Below, in pieces: positions 1 to 8,943 of a stretch of 26,663 nucleotides of DNA (positions are counted from its first letter, which is position 1; every line of letters starts with the position of its first letter). The DNA is from Holosporales bacterium (GTDB taxonomy: Bacteria; Pseudomonadota; Alphaproteobacteria; Caedimonadales; UBA9215), in NCBI GenBank assembly GCA_003503995.1, contig DOCA01000129.1, forward strand, positions 1 through 26,663. The letters are read 5' to 3'. A program made the position numbers and the translations under genes. Under the pieces are notes generated by a model. That model was not told where the DNA came from, did no database searches, and saw only the letters and a list, made by a program, of their open reading frames with translations.

Positions 1-29
1 TTACCCTTATAGTGATTGATCTTAGGCAT
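1..29 (-). CDS. Possible start of next gene downstream of doxX (partial)
   Basis: An ATG on the minus strand 22 bases after the DoxX stop opens a frame that runs off the window after nine codons (MPKINHYKG). A purine-rich AGAG/GAAAAAGA stretch precedes it. Nothing can be said about function. DoxX genes often sit with DUF692/DUF2063 genes, but this fragment is too short to test that. Confidence 0.3.
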
Positions 30-51
30 TCTTTTTCAGAGAACTCTTTGT

Positions 52-492
52 TTAACGCATATATAAAAGTCGCTTTAGGAAAGCATCGATGGAAAGGGAG
101 CCGCCGCCGCGCGCAAAAATTGTCCCAAGCATGATAGCCCAAATGATATGAACGTGAGGAGTTGGCATAACAATTTGAATAACAGCAGTCATAACCAACA
201 AACCAAAAGCGCCAAAACGTGTAAATAAACCAAGAGCTAGGAGCGTCGAGAGGCCAAGCTCACCCGCTGTCCCCAAAATGGCAGCAACGTCTGGCGATAA
301 ATAGGGGACGGGGTGTACTTCTGTAAAGAGAAAGACAGTGCTGTCCCAGTCATTATTCATGTAGTTTTGGAATTTTAACCATCCTGATTTGAAAAAGATA
401 TTAGCCATATAAAGACGGATGACTAAATCTACGAGGGGGGAAATGTACCTTGTCAGAAAATGAGCAAGGCCTGTTTCTTCTTGTGGACGCAT
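52..492 (-). CDS. DoxX-family membrane protein
   Basis: This 146-aa protein has the DoxX layout. An N-terminal helix carries the family-like RLYMANIFFKSGWLKF stretch (about 26-41). Three further hydrophobic segments follow around residues 68-86, 88-106 and 112-127, and the protein ends in a short basic tail. DoxX proteins are small inner-membrane proteins tied to quinone or thiol redox and oxidative-stress functions, and the exact role varies. The gene lies 95 bases after the last APE gene, a much larger gap than any inside that operon. It has its own promoter-like sequence and an AAGGGAG ribosome site 10 bases before the ATG, so it is probably a separate unit that may also receive read-through. 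No APE cluster function is claimed for it. Confidence 0.8.
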   Translation of the reverse strand: MRPQEETGLAHFLTRYISPLVDLVIRLYMANIFFKSGWLKFQNYMNNDWDSTVFLFTEVHPVPYLSPDVAAILGTAGELGLSTLLALGLFTRFGAFGLLVMTAVIQIVMPTPHVHIIWAIMLGTIFARGGGSLSIDAFLKRLLYMR

Positions 493-541
493 TGTTCAAA
501 AACTCCCTTATAAAACTGTATAAAATTTAGCATACATTTTC

Positions 542-569
542 ATTATATATCAAATTTTACATTTTACAA
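542..569 (-). promoter_or_regulatory. Putative sigma70 promoter of doxX
   Basis: On the minus strand, TTGTAA (564-569) and a perfect TATAAT (542-547) are separated by 16 bases. They lie about 50 bases upstream of the DoxX start and just past the APE operon end. The surrounding DNA is very AT-rich, which raises the chance of a false match. Confidence 0.5.
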
Positions 570-587
570 AATTGTTTTTGAATACAG

Positions 588-1811
588 TTAGGCTTTCTTA
601 AAGATAAGGCTTGTGTTAATACCTCCAAAAGCAAAGTTATTACTCATAATTGTATTTACCTCAAGAGACCGAGGTTCTGTCATGATATGATCCAGAGGAG
701 CGCACCGTTCATCAACCTTTTCTAAATTTATGGTCGGGGCAAACCATTGATCACGCATCATTTCAATACCAAGCCAAGCCTCCAGAGAACCACAAGCCCC
801 AAGAGTGTGCCCAAAGTAGCTTTTGAGAGAGTGAAAAGGCGTTTTATCTTTAAAGACAGCGTTTGTTGCAATGGATTCAGCAATATCACCAAACTCTGTT
901 GCGGTTCCATGACCGCTAATGAAGCCAATGTCTTCAGGGCTGAGATTAGCATCCTTGAGAGCAAGCTGAAGGGCCATTTCCATGGTTGGAGCTGAAGGCT
1001 GGGTGACATGATTGCCATCAGTATTTGTGCCGAACCCAATAACTTCTGCAAAAATGGGGGCGCCTCTTTTTTTAGCGTGTTCGTACTCCTCTAAAATGAG
1101 AGTTGCAGCCCCTTCACCAATCACAAGACCGTCTCTGTTTGCATCAAAGGGGCGAGGGGTTCTGCTGGGTTCTTTGTTTTTGGTGCTTGTTGCATAGAGC
1201 GCATCAAACACAGAGGCCATGGATGGACATATTTCTTCGGCACCTCCTGCAACCATCACATCTTGAATGCCAGCACGAATGCTTTCTGTGGCATAGCCAA
1301 TAGCGAGGCTTCCTGATGTGCAGGCTGTTGAGCTTGGGATAATGCGCCCTGTGATGCCTAGGAATAGGCCAATGTTGACAGCTGTGGTGTGGCTCATCAT
1401 GCGGATATAACTGGTGGCTGTAATTTTGCGAAGGCTTCTTTTAAACAGGAGGTCTGCAAATTCTTTCATGGGCTCAGGACTGCCAAAACTTGAGCCATAG
1501 GCAACACCTGTGCGGCCACCTTGTAATACAGGGTCTCCTGTCAACCCAGCCATTTCAAGGGCTTTTTCTGTTGCATAAACGGAATAAAGGGCAACAGGAC
1601 CCATGCTGCGGGTTTTTTTTCGAGGCCACCGTCCTGCTAAGTCGAGAGGCGCAATGGGAGCACCAAGTTCTGTATTCATGCCGTCAATATCAACCCATTC
1701 GGGCATATGTCGAGTACCTGTTTTACCCGCTTGCATGTTTTTCTTAATTTCATCCCAAGTGTGTCCTAGAGCGCTTACTCCAGACATGCCAGTTACAACA
1801 ACGCGACGCAT
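588..1811 (-). CDS. apeR: 3-oxoacyl-ACP synthase, ApeR type
   Basis: A 407-aa FabF-like condensing enzyme of normal length. The Cys-His-His triad is complete: C164 in STACTSG, H301 in GHGTATE and H335 in FGHTLGA. The C-terminal NNFAFGGIN loop is also present. It is the last gene of the APE operon. In characterised ape systems ApeR is the second ketosynthase, acting early in or supporting polyene chain initiation and elongation with the ACPs. Its ATG overlaps the stop of the ketoreductase gene as TAATG, which implies translational coupling. The symbol rests on motif plus position (ApeO-ApeP-ApeQ-ApeR order). A housekeeping FabF is the main alternative and is unlikely in this setting. Confidence 0.9.
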   Translation of the reverse strand: MRRVVVTGMSGVSALGHTWDEIKKNMQAGKTGTRHMPEWVDIDGMNTELGAPIAPLDLAGRWPRKKTRSMGPVALYSVYATEKALEMAGLTGDPVLQGGRTGVAYGSSFGSPEPMKEFADLLFKRSLRKITATSYIRMMSHTTAVNIGLFLGITGRIIPSSTACTSGSLAIGYATESIRAGIQDVMVAGGAEEICPSMASVFDALYATSTKNKEPSRTPRPFDANRDGLVIGEGAATLILEEYEHAKKRGAPIFAEVIGFGTNTDGNHVTQPSAPTMEMALQLALKDANLSPEDIGFISGHGTATEFGDIAESIATNAVFKDKTPFHSLKSYFGHTLGACGSLEAWLGIEMMRDQWFAPTINLEKVDERCAPLDHIMTEPRSLEVNTIMSNNFAFGGINTSLIFKKA

Positions 1812-2554
1812 TAGATCATTCCCCCATTAACTGAAATAACTTGGCGTGTGATATACCCAGCACCCTTTGAGAGTAAAAAAGTAACCGTTGCCGCAACTTC
1901 TTCGGGGTGGCCAAAACGGCGTAGAGGTACCATCTTTTTGATTTCTTCTTGGGAAATATCTTCAATCATTTGTGTTTCAATGACGCCAGGTGCAACGCAG
2001 TTTACTGTAATTTGACGCTTTGCAAGCTCAAGGGCGAGGGCTTTTGTTGCGCCAATGAGACCTGCTTTTGAGGCGCTATAATTTACTTGTCCTCGATTGC
2101 CAGCAACGCCTGAAAGGGAAGATAAAGTTATAATACGGCCAGGCTTACGCGTGCGTACCAAAGGCATTACAAGAGGTTTTAGAATATTATAAAATCCGTC
2201 CAAGTTTGTGTGAATAACTTGATCCCAATCTTCATCTTCAAGGGCTGGGAAGGCATTGTCCCGCGCGATACCAGCATTTAAAACAATACCATAATAAACA
2301 CCATGTTCTCTGATGTCAGCCTCAAGGACAAGGCGACAAGCCTCTCTATCAGCTATATCAAAGGAAATGAGATGACCTTTTTGGCCTAAGTCTTGAACAG
2401 CCTTTAAGGTTTCTTGGGCACCTTTTTGATCTCGGCCATAGTGAATGGCAATGTCGTAGCCAGCTTTTGCTGCATCAAGGGCAATGGCACGCCCAATACC
2501 TTTGCTGGCACCTGTTACAAGAACAAGAGGAGAGGATGAGTTTTCTGTGGTCAT
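1811..2554 (-). CDS. apeQ: 3-oxoacyl-ACP reductase (SDR), ApeQ type
   Basis: A 247-aa FabG-like short-chain dehydrogenase that should reduce the 3-keto group of each ACP-bound polyene intermediate with NADPH. Visible motifs are the nucleotide-binding TGASKGIG (14-21), NAG (93-95) and the catalytic tetrad N117, S146, Y159 and K163 (YSASK). The C-terminal VNGGMI ending is typical of FabG. It starts 4 bases after the dehydratase gene and shares one base with the following ketosynthase start. It supplies the keto-reduction step between ApeO/ApeR condensation and ApeI/ApeP dehydration. Confidence 0.92.
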   Translation of the reverse strand: MTTENSSSPLVLVTGASKGIGRAIALDAAKAGYDIAIHYGRDQKGAQETLKAVQDLGQKGHLISFDIADREACRLVLEADIREHGVYYGIVLNAGIARDNAFPALEDEDWDQVIHTNLDGFYNILKPLVMPLVRTRKPGRIITLSSLSGVAGNRGQVNYSASKAGLIGATKALALELAKRQITVNCVAPGVIETQMIEDISQEEIKKMVPLRRFGHPEEVAATVTFLLSKGAGYITRQVISVNGGMI

Positions 2555-2558
2555 GATC

Positions 2559-2996
2559 TTATGTCTCGTTGTTAAATTGAGTTATATCTTTTGGTTGATA
2601 AACATTAAGGGTCGCTTCTGCTAGGCGTTCTTTATTTTTTTCAATCCAGCATTCAAAGGAGGCCATTTCGCCGTCGTTATATTGGCATTTTCCATAAACA
2701 TTCAACGTTTCCCCCACCAAAAAAGAAGGGACATGGAGTGTTAAACGGCGACTTCCTAATAAAAAACCGACTTTGGGTTGTTCTTGACGTTGATGGGCGT
2801 GGTACCCATTCCAAGCCGCAACGCTTTGGGCCATATATTCAAGAGCAACGTAGGAAGGTATGGCCCCTTGCTCGCAAAAAGGTGATTCTTTATGTGGTGT
2901 TACGGTTGCATGAACGCTCTCTTCTAAACACTCAAGGAGGTCATCTAATAAAACCATGGGCTCGTCATGGGGGAGGAATTTTCCAATGGTAGACAT
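2559..2996 (-). CDS. apeP: Hot-dog 3-hydroxyacyl-ACP dehydratase, ApeP type
   Basis: A 145-aa FabZ-like hot-dog protein. The LPHDEPM segment (H10) and the SYVALEYMAQ helix (E53) match the catalytic His and Glu of the FabZ/FabA fold, so this looks like the active dehydratase subunit. In characterised APE systems ApeP acts with ApeI as a dehydratase pair that forms each trans double bond. The gene sits 2 bases after apeO and 4 bases before apeQ. Length and motifs fit the family and no defect is seen. Confidence 0.88.
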   Translation of the reverse strand: MSTIGKFLPHDEPMVLLDDLLECLEESVHATVTPHKESPFCEQGAIPSYVALEYMAQSVAAWNGYHAHQRQEQPKVGFLLGSRRLTLHVPSFLVGETLNVYGKCQYNDGEMASFECWIEKNKERLAEATLNVYQPKDITQFNNET

Positions 2997-2998
2997 GT

Positions 2999-4258
2999 TT
3001 AGTGCGTCTCCTTTAAAGGGGAATGGGTTCCAAGGATCAAACTGACATTATTGCCGCCAAAGGCAAAAGAGTTACTCATTAAGGCTATTTTCTTAAAAGC
3101 TTTAGAAGAGAGATCAGCGAACTCGTTTGGCCTAACAAGGTGAATTTTATCAAGGTTAGAATCAGGGGTTTCAATGCCATGGTGAGGCAGCAAAGGGAGG
3201 CGGCGATCTTTTTGGTGAGTTAAGCAAAGCCACAAAAAACCTGCTTCAAGAGCACCAGAAGCACCAAGAGTATGACCTGTAAGTGCTTTTGTTGAGCTGC
3301 AGGGTGTTTCAGAGCCAAAAAGGCGATTGATACAGGTGCTTTCCATAGCATCGTTTAGGGGCGTTCCTGTGCCATGAAGGTTGATATAAGTAATATCTTT
3401 TGGCGTGAGGTTTGCTTCATCAAGGGCTTGGGTAATGGCTTTTTCGGCACCGATGCCTTTTGGGTCGGGCGAACTAATATGATACGCATCGCAGGATTCA
3501 CCACCTCCCAAAAGAGTAACAGGGCTTTCATTGTTGCTTTCTGTTACAAAATCAGAATCTTTGGAAAGGAGAAAAACGGCAGCCCCCTCTCCGATCGTAA
3601 TGCCACTTCGATTTTGATCAAAGGGTTTACAAGGCATCTCTGAGACAAGTTCTAGGCTATCGAACCCGTTAAGAGTTAAATCACACAACGTATCAACACC
3701 GCCGCAAATAACCACATCACAAATGTTTGATTCAAGGAGGCGCTTAGCGGAAAGAAGAGCCTTTGATCCCGCAGAACAGGCCGTTGAAACCGTGTAAGCT
3801 GGTCCTTCAATCCCTAAATAATGTGCTGCAAAAAGGGAGGGGCTGGCTGTTTCTTGCTGTTGATACTCAAAGTCTTTGGGCCATTTATTAGTTTTGATTT
3901 TTTCAGCGAAAGCCTTTTCACCTTCAAACATGCCAGAAGTGCTTGTCGCGAGCACAAGGGCCACGCGCTTTGGACCATATTTTTCTTTTGCTTTTTGAGT
4001 AGCTTCTGCTATTTCGTCAAGAACCACTTTCAACAGACGATTATTTCGAGACTCAAAAGAGGCGTCGTTTTGAGGAAGGTTGGGAAATTCAAAGGGAAGC
4101 GCCCCAACGGGGGCTTGTTTGCCTGAGAAAAGAGGTATTGTTTTTGTAAAAGGGAAGCGAGTTGGCGCAAAGAGATTTTTGGTGACCTCTTTTTGTCCTT
4201 GCCCAAGAGAGCAAGCGATACCCATATGAGATAAATAAAAAGGCGTGTTCTTCGTCAT
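2999..4258 (-). CDS. apeO: Chain-elongating 3-oxoacyl-ACP synthase, ApeO type
   Basis: A 419-aa beta-ketoacyl synthase with C161 in STACSAGS, H295 in NLHGTGT and H329 in LTGHTLG, so it is catalytically complete. In studied APE clusters ApeO forms a heterodimer with the Cys-less ApeC, as in type II PKS KS/CLF pairs, and adds malonyl units to the aryl starter. It is less similar to FabF than the ApeR gene: the N-terminal third is divergent. Its start overlaps the end of apeN as ATGA (4 bases), and apeP follows after 2 bases. Confidence 0.9.
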   Translation of the reverse strand: MTKNTPFYLSHMGIACSLGQGQKEVTKNLFAPTRFPFTKTIPLFSGKQAPVGALPFEFPNLPQNDASFESRNNRLLKVVLDEIAEATQKAKEKYGPKRVALVLATSTSGMFEGEKAFAEKIKTNKWPKDFEYQQQETASPSLFAAHYLGIEGPAYTVSTACSAGSKALLSAKRLLESNICDVVICGGVDTLCDLTLNGFDSLELVSEMPCKPFDQNRSGITIGEGAAVFLLSKDSDFVTESNNESPVTLLGGGESCDAYHISSPDPKGIGAEKAITQALDEANLTPKDITYINLHGTGTPLNDAMESTCINRLFGSETPCSSTKALTGHTLGASGALEAGFLWLCLTHQKDRRLPLLPHHGIETPDSNLDKIHLVRPNEFADLSSKAFKKIALMSNSFAFGGNNVSLILGTHSPLKETH

Positions 4259-4842
4259 GGGAGCTCCACCGTTTGGATGGTGAGTTCGTAACCTCGTTTT
4301 GTATTTTTAAGCACAATATGCTTCCAAAAAAGACCCGAAGGCTCTGTGCGTCTAATCTCTCGTATGGTTTTGTTACCGATACTAATGACTCTCAGGCCAT
4401 TTTTTTCTGACACTATTGCGCCATGGAGGTGCTTTTTTAAGGTATCCAAAGGAAGGGCAACCAAGAGAAAATCACTTAAAATCTTTTCTGGCTTAAGTTG
4501 TTTAGGGAGATAATTTGAGGCAGACCATGTAAGGGCATTAGAATTCCAATTTAAATCATAAAGCTGTCCAGCAATATCATTAAAGGCAACGGCCTTAAAA
4601 TTTTGTGGTGACAATGCTAGGTGTATAGAAAAAGAGTGTGAACGCGCTTGAAAGCGGGCCGTGAGGTTTTGTAAAAACACACCTTGAAAAGGAAGGGGGA
4701 AAAGAGAAGGCGTTTCTAAAAAGATATCTTCCTCTATATAAAGGCGGTCAAGCTTTTGGGTGTTTTGAGGTGCCTTTGGCAAAGACGTGCACCCCGATAC
4801 TAAGATTAAAAAACTGAGAAAAAAGGCAGAGATCAAGCGCAT
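4255..4842 (-). CDS. apeN: Outer-membrane lipoprotein, ApeN/DUF3261 type
   Basis: The start chosen gives 195 aa, beginning MRLISAFFLS with a clear lipoprotein signal (LVSGC, Cys18). A longer frame from 4917 would bury this signal and lies inside the upstream gene. AAAGAG 8 bases before the chosen ATG serves as ribosome site. The mature part resembles the DUF3261 lipoproteins of APE clusters, with no catalytic residues visible. LolB-like function, receiving the pigment or its carrier at the outer membrane, is an inference from position beside LolA-like and MMPL genes. The start comes one base after the FAD enzyme stop (TAATATG). Confidence 0.8.
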   Translation of the reverse strand: MRLISAFFLSFLILVSGCTSLPKAPQNTQKLDRLYIEEDIFLETPSLFPLPFQGVFLQNLTARFQARSHSFSIHLALSPQNFKAVAFNDIAGQLYDLNWNSNALTWSASNYLPKQLKPEKILSDFLLVALPLDTLKKHLHGAIVSEKNGLRVISIGNKTIREIRRTEPSGLFWKHIVLKNTKRGYELTIQTVELP

Positions 4843-4843
4843 A

Positions 4844-6082
4844 TTAAAGACTCTTTGCAACAATGTTGAGAAGGTATTTGCCCTTTTTGACGAAGGCATT
4901 ATCTTCATCCCAAGCATACCCAGCCAGCATAGAAATAATCATTTTTTTAACTTCGCTGCTGTCTTTGGGTTGTTCTAAAATAACTTTTTGAAGGGGGCCT
5001 TCATACCAGCTTTCAACAAACCCTCGAAAGGCGTCGACACCGATCATCAAAGGCTCTGAGAATTCTTTCTCCCAATCAACGGTTTGACCAGCTAGTTGCT
5101 TTAAAAGAACATCAACGGCCAAATCAGCTGATTTTGCTGCAATGGTTAAACCCGATGAAAAGACAGGATCTAAAAACTCACCAGCGTTGCCAAGGAGGGC
5201 AAAATGCTTTCCATGAAGGCGCTCTACGTTACAGGAATACCCAACCATGGAAGCAATAGGACGCGTAAATGAAAAATCAGGCATGATGGTTTGGTAATGT
5301 TGATCTTGTCGGATGAGGTTCGTTAAACGCTCTTCGTCCGTCAAGCTCGCAGCATCAATTGTAGATTCTTCTCCAACAACACCAATGGAAGACGTACCAT
5401 TTGAGAAGGGAATGAGCCAGTACCAAATATTTGGGTTATCGGCATGAATGGTGATTAAAATTTTCTCACGGTCAAAGGCAGGATGAGAAATATTATCTTT
5501 GATATGAGAGAAAATAGCCTTTCGGACAGGAAAATCAGAAGGTTTTTCAAGGTTTAAAAGGCGAGGTAAAACGCGACCATACCCACTGGCATCAAGGACG
5601 AATTTTCCATGGGCTTCATAAGGAATGTCTTGAGCATTCGTTCCTTTTAAGGTGACGCCGTTGGTGCCTTCTTCATAGGCGGTGACGGTGTGTTCATAGC
5701 ATATTTTTGCCCCAAGACTTTTGGCATGATCAGCTAAGATCATATCAAAATCAGCCCGTTGCACCTCATAGGTTTCTGCAGGGCCTTCGGTGAATTTATT
5801 GCTGAAATCAATGTGGCTATGCTTATTCCCGTATTGAAAGGCCGCCCCATTTTTTCTTTGAAATTGAGCCGCGTGGATTTTAGGCAAAACCCCTGCTTTT
5901 TTAAAGAAGGTCATGGATTGCGGCAAAAGGCTTTCACCAATGCTAAAGCGCGGAAAAGTTGAACGTTCAAAAATACAAACGCTATGACCTGCTTGACGTA
6001 AAAAGCTTGCAGCAAGGGCACCTGAGGGACCTGCCCCAATAATTAAGACATCTGCTTTAAGGGTATTAAAAAGAGAAGACAT
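4844..6082 (-). CDS. FAD-dependent halogenase-like oxidoreductase
   Basis: A 412-aa flavoprotein in the flavin-dependent halogenase/monooxygenase family. From the chosen ATG it shows GAGPSG (16-21) for FAD, FPRFSIGES (43-51), a lysine in RKNGAAF (K77), the halogenase signature W-x-W-x-I-P (W220-Y-W222-L-I-P225) and GNAGEFLDPVFSSG (298-311) near the second FAD site. In true halogenases the W-x-W-x-I-P element blocks monooxygenation, and a lysine handles the hypohalous intermediate. That K77 corresponds to the catalytic lysine is inferred by eye. The gene sits between the exporter and lipoprotein genes, so it may modify the aryl head or polyene, or act as a dehydrogenase. The start at 6082 follows GGGAG 8 bases upstream; an in-frame ATG at 6097 overlaps apeM and is less likely. 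Confidence 0.8.
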   Translation of the reverse strand: MSSLFNTLKADVLIIGAGPSGALAASFLRQAGHSVCIFERSTFPRFSIGESLLPQSMTFFKKAGVLPKIHAAQFQRKNGAAFQYGNKHSHIDFSNKFTEGPAETYEVQRADFDMILADHAKSLGAKICYEHTVTAYEEGTNGVTLKGTNAQDIPYEAHGKFVLDASGYGRVLPRLLNLEKPSDFPVRKAIFSHIKDNISHPAFDREKILITIHADNPNIWYWLIPFSNGTSSIGVVGEESTIDAASLTDEERLTNLIRQDQHYQTIMPDFSFTRPIASMVGYSCNVERLHGKHFALLGNAGEFLDPVFSSGLTIAAKSADLAVDVLLKQLAGQTVDWEKEFSEPLMIGVDAFRGFVESWYEGPLQKVILEQPKDSSEVKKMIISMLAGYAWDEDNAFVKKGKYLLNIVAKSL

Positions 6083-6083
6083 T

Positions 6084-8348
6084 TTATTTTCTCCCAAGAT
6101 ATAGAGTTGTGAAGATAAAGTTAAAGGTAATCCCTAAAAAGACAGATAGTCCAAAAGCTTCAACAGCAGCGGTTTTGCTAAAGGCAAGGACGCCAAAAGA
6201 GAAAAGTGTGGTAAGGGCTGCCATGGTATTGGCTAAGAGGAAAAAGCTTTTCTCATTGCTGTCTTTACGCCAAAACAAAAAGAGAGCGTAATCAATGCCA
6301 ATACACAAAACCAGCAAAAGACCCATGAGGTGAAAGAGAGTGATCGGAACACCAAGTGCTGTTAAGCAAACCAAAGTAAGGATCATGGAATACATAGCAG
6401 GCGCTGTAATCTTAAGAGCTGATTTGGGACCTTTGAGAAAGGCTAGCAAGAGAATGATAATACCTAAAACAGCACCAATTACTTTCATCATTAAAAGGCG
6501 GTAGGTTTTAAAGAGTGAAGAGTACTCTTGAGGCGGATCAATATAGTAAGCATTTTCAAGGGGATTTACAATGTCGTTTAAAGCCTCAGAATTTTCTGGG
6601 TTTGGGATAAGGATACGGCCTGTGTATGTTCCCTTAGATTGATGAAACAGAGGCTTAAGGGGGGCGGGAAGAGGCGGGATAGATTTAAGAAGCCCGACCG
6701 TTTCTTGCTGGAGAACAGGACGGAAAACGCCTAGTTTTTGGAATAGAGAGTGGACATAAGGTGCTATAAGATTTTCTTGGATAAGACGTTGATTTTCCAA
6801 TTGTCTCTTTTGCGATGGTACAATTTGAGAGAGGCTTTTATAAGAAATATTTAGCGTCTCTAACTGATCAGTTATTTTCTCTTCTTGCTGCAATAACTCT
6901 TCTAGGGAAGAGGCCGAAAGGGCAAAAAAAGTTGGCACAGTACTCAGGTGAATTTTAGATTTAATAGCGCTTTCTTGGGCTTTCAAAACGGGGTCAAGAG
7001 ATTGAAAGTGGCGCACATTATCATCAAAGTTTATAAAAAAGATGACGAAGAAAGAGCTAAAGAGAACAGCAAGAAGAGGCTTTGAAGTGGGCTTTCTTTT
7101 TTCTAAAAAGGCACTTAAGGTTTGCTGAATCTTATAGGCTATAGGGGGAGCAGGCTGACTTCCTGTTTTAAGAAAAGCAGGCCCCCACAAGGTAACAGTG
7201 ATAAAGGCACTCAAAAGACCGCCTGCTGCAAGAACAGCCATTTGTTGAATGCCTGGAAAAGGCACAAGGGTTAAAAGTCCGTATCCAATACAAGAGGATA
7301 GAACACCCAAAGGAAGAGCAGGCATCAAAGATTTTAAAACGCCAAAAGAGCTTTTTTTATCTTTGGTATGGAGGCTGGCGCAATAATAGTGAAGGGCGTA
7401 ATCAACGCACACACCAATGAGGCTTCCCCCAAAAACGAGAGCTAGAATATGAAGAGACCCATAAACCAGAAAGGCAAGGGAGATACCCCCTGCAAGACCG
7501 CTTGCAATGACGGTTAAAGCAAATCCAAGGGGGGCAAAGGAACGAAAAACAAAGAACAAAAGCAACACAATCAAAAGAGCCGAAATGCCACCAATGAAAG
7601 AAATTTCCTTTTGAGCTTGGGTGGCGCCCGCAGCACCATAAAAAACTGCACCTGTTTTTAAGACATCTACCTTAAGGCCCTCCAAGATTGGATCCAACTT
7701 CTCTAATAAATTTTTTTGTGCTTGCAGGGAGAAAAGAGGTGTCGTGAAATGAGCATGATAAATAAACCATGTTGTCTCTTGATCTGTGATAAAGATATCC
7801 CCTGTTTCAGCGTTTCTCTCAAAAGTGTTTTGATTTTGAAGAGATGTCACATAGCGCGGAAAGAGAAAAAAGGGATCAGCAGCTAAATTTGCTGGACCTA
7901 GGGTGCTAAACGGAGTGTTTAGTTCTTGTAAAGCACGATTTTCAATGTCGTTGCCTTTATTATTTTGAAGCAAGGCTCTATCTTGTTGAGAAAGAAGAGC
8001 AGCTTTATAAGGATAGAGGTCCGTAAAAAGGGCTTTGTAACTTTTTTCAAGGGACTTAGTATCGTTTTCTATTAAACGGAGGCCAGAGGTTTGAAGGCCT
8101 TGTCTTAGTGTCTCAAGGGCTTTTTGGGCTATTTTTTTATCTTTATGACCTACCAAGATCGTAACTTGTTTTGCAATATCAGTATCATCCATGAACTGGC
8201 GGACATGTACCATTTTCTCCGTTTTTGAATCAGGCAGCAAGGCCAAGAGATCAAACTGAATAGATTGATCTTTTAAACTTATGCCTGTTAGAACAAGCAA
8301 AAGAGTAAGCCAAGAAAAACGGAGAAAATGGTAAAAGCCCTCAGTCAT
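6084..8348 (-). CDS. apeM: MMPL/RND-family exporter, ApeM type
   Basis: A 754-aa RND-superfamily membrane transporter with two repeats. Each has a long periplasmic loop (about 30-248 and 425-620) followed by a bundle of helices. Matching acidic residues sit in membrane helices at D316 (GVCVDYALHYY) and D686 (CIGIDYALFLFW), as expected for proton-driven RND/MMPL pumps. In APE clusters this protein is thought to move the lipid-linked aryl polyene across or out of the inner membrane, working with LolA-like ApeL. Its ATG overlaps the apeL stop by 8 bases, and its stop lies one base before the FAD gene, so all three are translationally linked. Confidence 0.9.
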   Translation of the reverse strand: MTEGFYHFLRFSWLTLLLVLTGISLKDQSIQFDLLALLPDSKTEKMVHVRQFMDDTDIAKQVTILVGHKDKKIAQKALETLRQGLQTSGLRLIENDTKSLEKSYKALFTDLYPYKAALLSQQDRALLQNNKGNDIENRALQELNTPFSTLGPANLAADPFFLFPRYVTSLQNQNTFERNAETGDIFITDQETTWFIYHAHFTTPLFSLQAQKNLLEKLDPILEGLKVDVLKTGAVFYGAAGATQAQKEISFIGGISALLIVLLLFFVFRSFAPLGFALTVIASGLAGGISLAFLVYGSLHILALVFGGSLIGVCVDYALHYYCASLHTKDKKSSFGVLKSLMPALPLGVLSSCIGYGLLTLVPFPGIQQMAVLAAGGLLSAFITVTLWGPAFLKTGSQPAPPIAYKIQQTLSAFLEKRKPTSKPLLAVLFSSFFVIFFINFDDNVRHFQSLDPVLKAQESAIKSKIHLSTVPTFFALSASSLEELLQQEEKITDQLETLNISYKSLSQIVPSQKRQLENQRLIQENLIAPYVHSLFQKLGVFRPVLQQETVGLLKSIPPLPAPLKPLFHQSKGTYTGRILIPNPENSEALNDIVNPLENAYYIDPPQEYSSLFKTYRLLMMKVIGAVLGIIILLLAFLKGPKSALKITAPAMYSMILTLVCLTALGVPITLFHLMGLLLVLCIGIDYALFLFWRKDSNEKSFFLLANTMAALTTLFSFGVLAFSKTAAVEAFGLSVFLGITFNFIFTTLYLGRK

Positions 8349-8943
8349 TGAGCCACCTCAGTTCTTGGGAAGAGAGAGCTTTTTTAAGAGGGGCTATTTT
8401 ATGGTTTGTAAAAACGATATCGTCATAATCACCGTTAGCTCGACAGATTGTTATTCTTTGAATTTGCTCGTGGCCTTGAATACTAAAAGCTGTGATAAAA
8501 TTTTTGATTTGAGAATTTTGAGGCGCTAACTTTACGTGCCATTGAGATTTATCTTGTGAGACGAGTGTTATGTCGAACCCCTCTAATCCCTTAAGGAAAT
8601 TGCCTGCCAGAATGGCTGAGAGTATTTTGAAAACCATATCACTTTGGGTTGCTTTTTCAAGAACTTTAGGCTGACCATTTTCTATTTGATAAAGGCCTGA
8701 TTTTGAAATAATAAGAGTGCTTGGAAAAGAGTGCTCCGTTGCCCAAATAAGGCCTTTTTGAGGCCAGAGTTTTAAAGTTCCCGTAGAAATAAGAGGCGTT
8801 GGGATAGAACTCAAGTGGCGGTTTTGGGTAAAGGAGGTGATAAGGACGCTATCCTTAGGGACTGTTTTGAGAGTATCTTGAGGAGATGCATCGACAGAAA
8901 AAATACTCAATACAGAAAAAAGAATCGCAAAAATAGCTCTCAT
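8341..8943 (-). CDS. apeL: LolA-like periplasmic carrier, ApeL type
   Basis: A 200-aa exported protein. It starts MRAIFAILFSVL with a cleavable signal peptide ending near SVDA. The body has a LolA-like beta-rich pattern, including the GTLKLWPQKGLIW stretch that resembles the LolA G-x-L/W strand. LolA carriers ferry lipidated cargo across the periplasm. Here the cargo is inferred to be the APE lipid. The start overlaps the thioesterase stop as ATGA and is preceded by AGGGG at 8 bases; an upstream in-frame codon at 8964 would lengthen and spoil the signal. Confidence 0.8.
   Translation of the reverse strand: MRAIFAILFSVLSIFSVDASPQDTLKTVPKDSVLITSFTQNRHLSSIPTPLISTGTLKLWPQKGLIWATEHSFPSTLIISKSGLYQIENGQPKVLEKATQSDMVFKILSAILAGNFLKGLEGFDITLVSQDKSQWHVKLAPQNSQIKNFITAFSIQGHEQIQRITICRANGDYDDIVFTNHKIAPLKKALSSQELRWLND

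Noticed and set aside
4787..4978. Plus-strand 63-aa frame over the apeN start
   Set aside because: Antisense to the coupled FAD enzyme and apeN junction, and no family resemblance.
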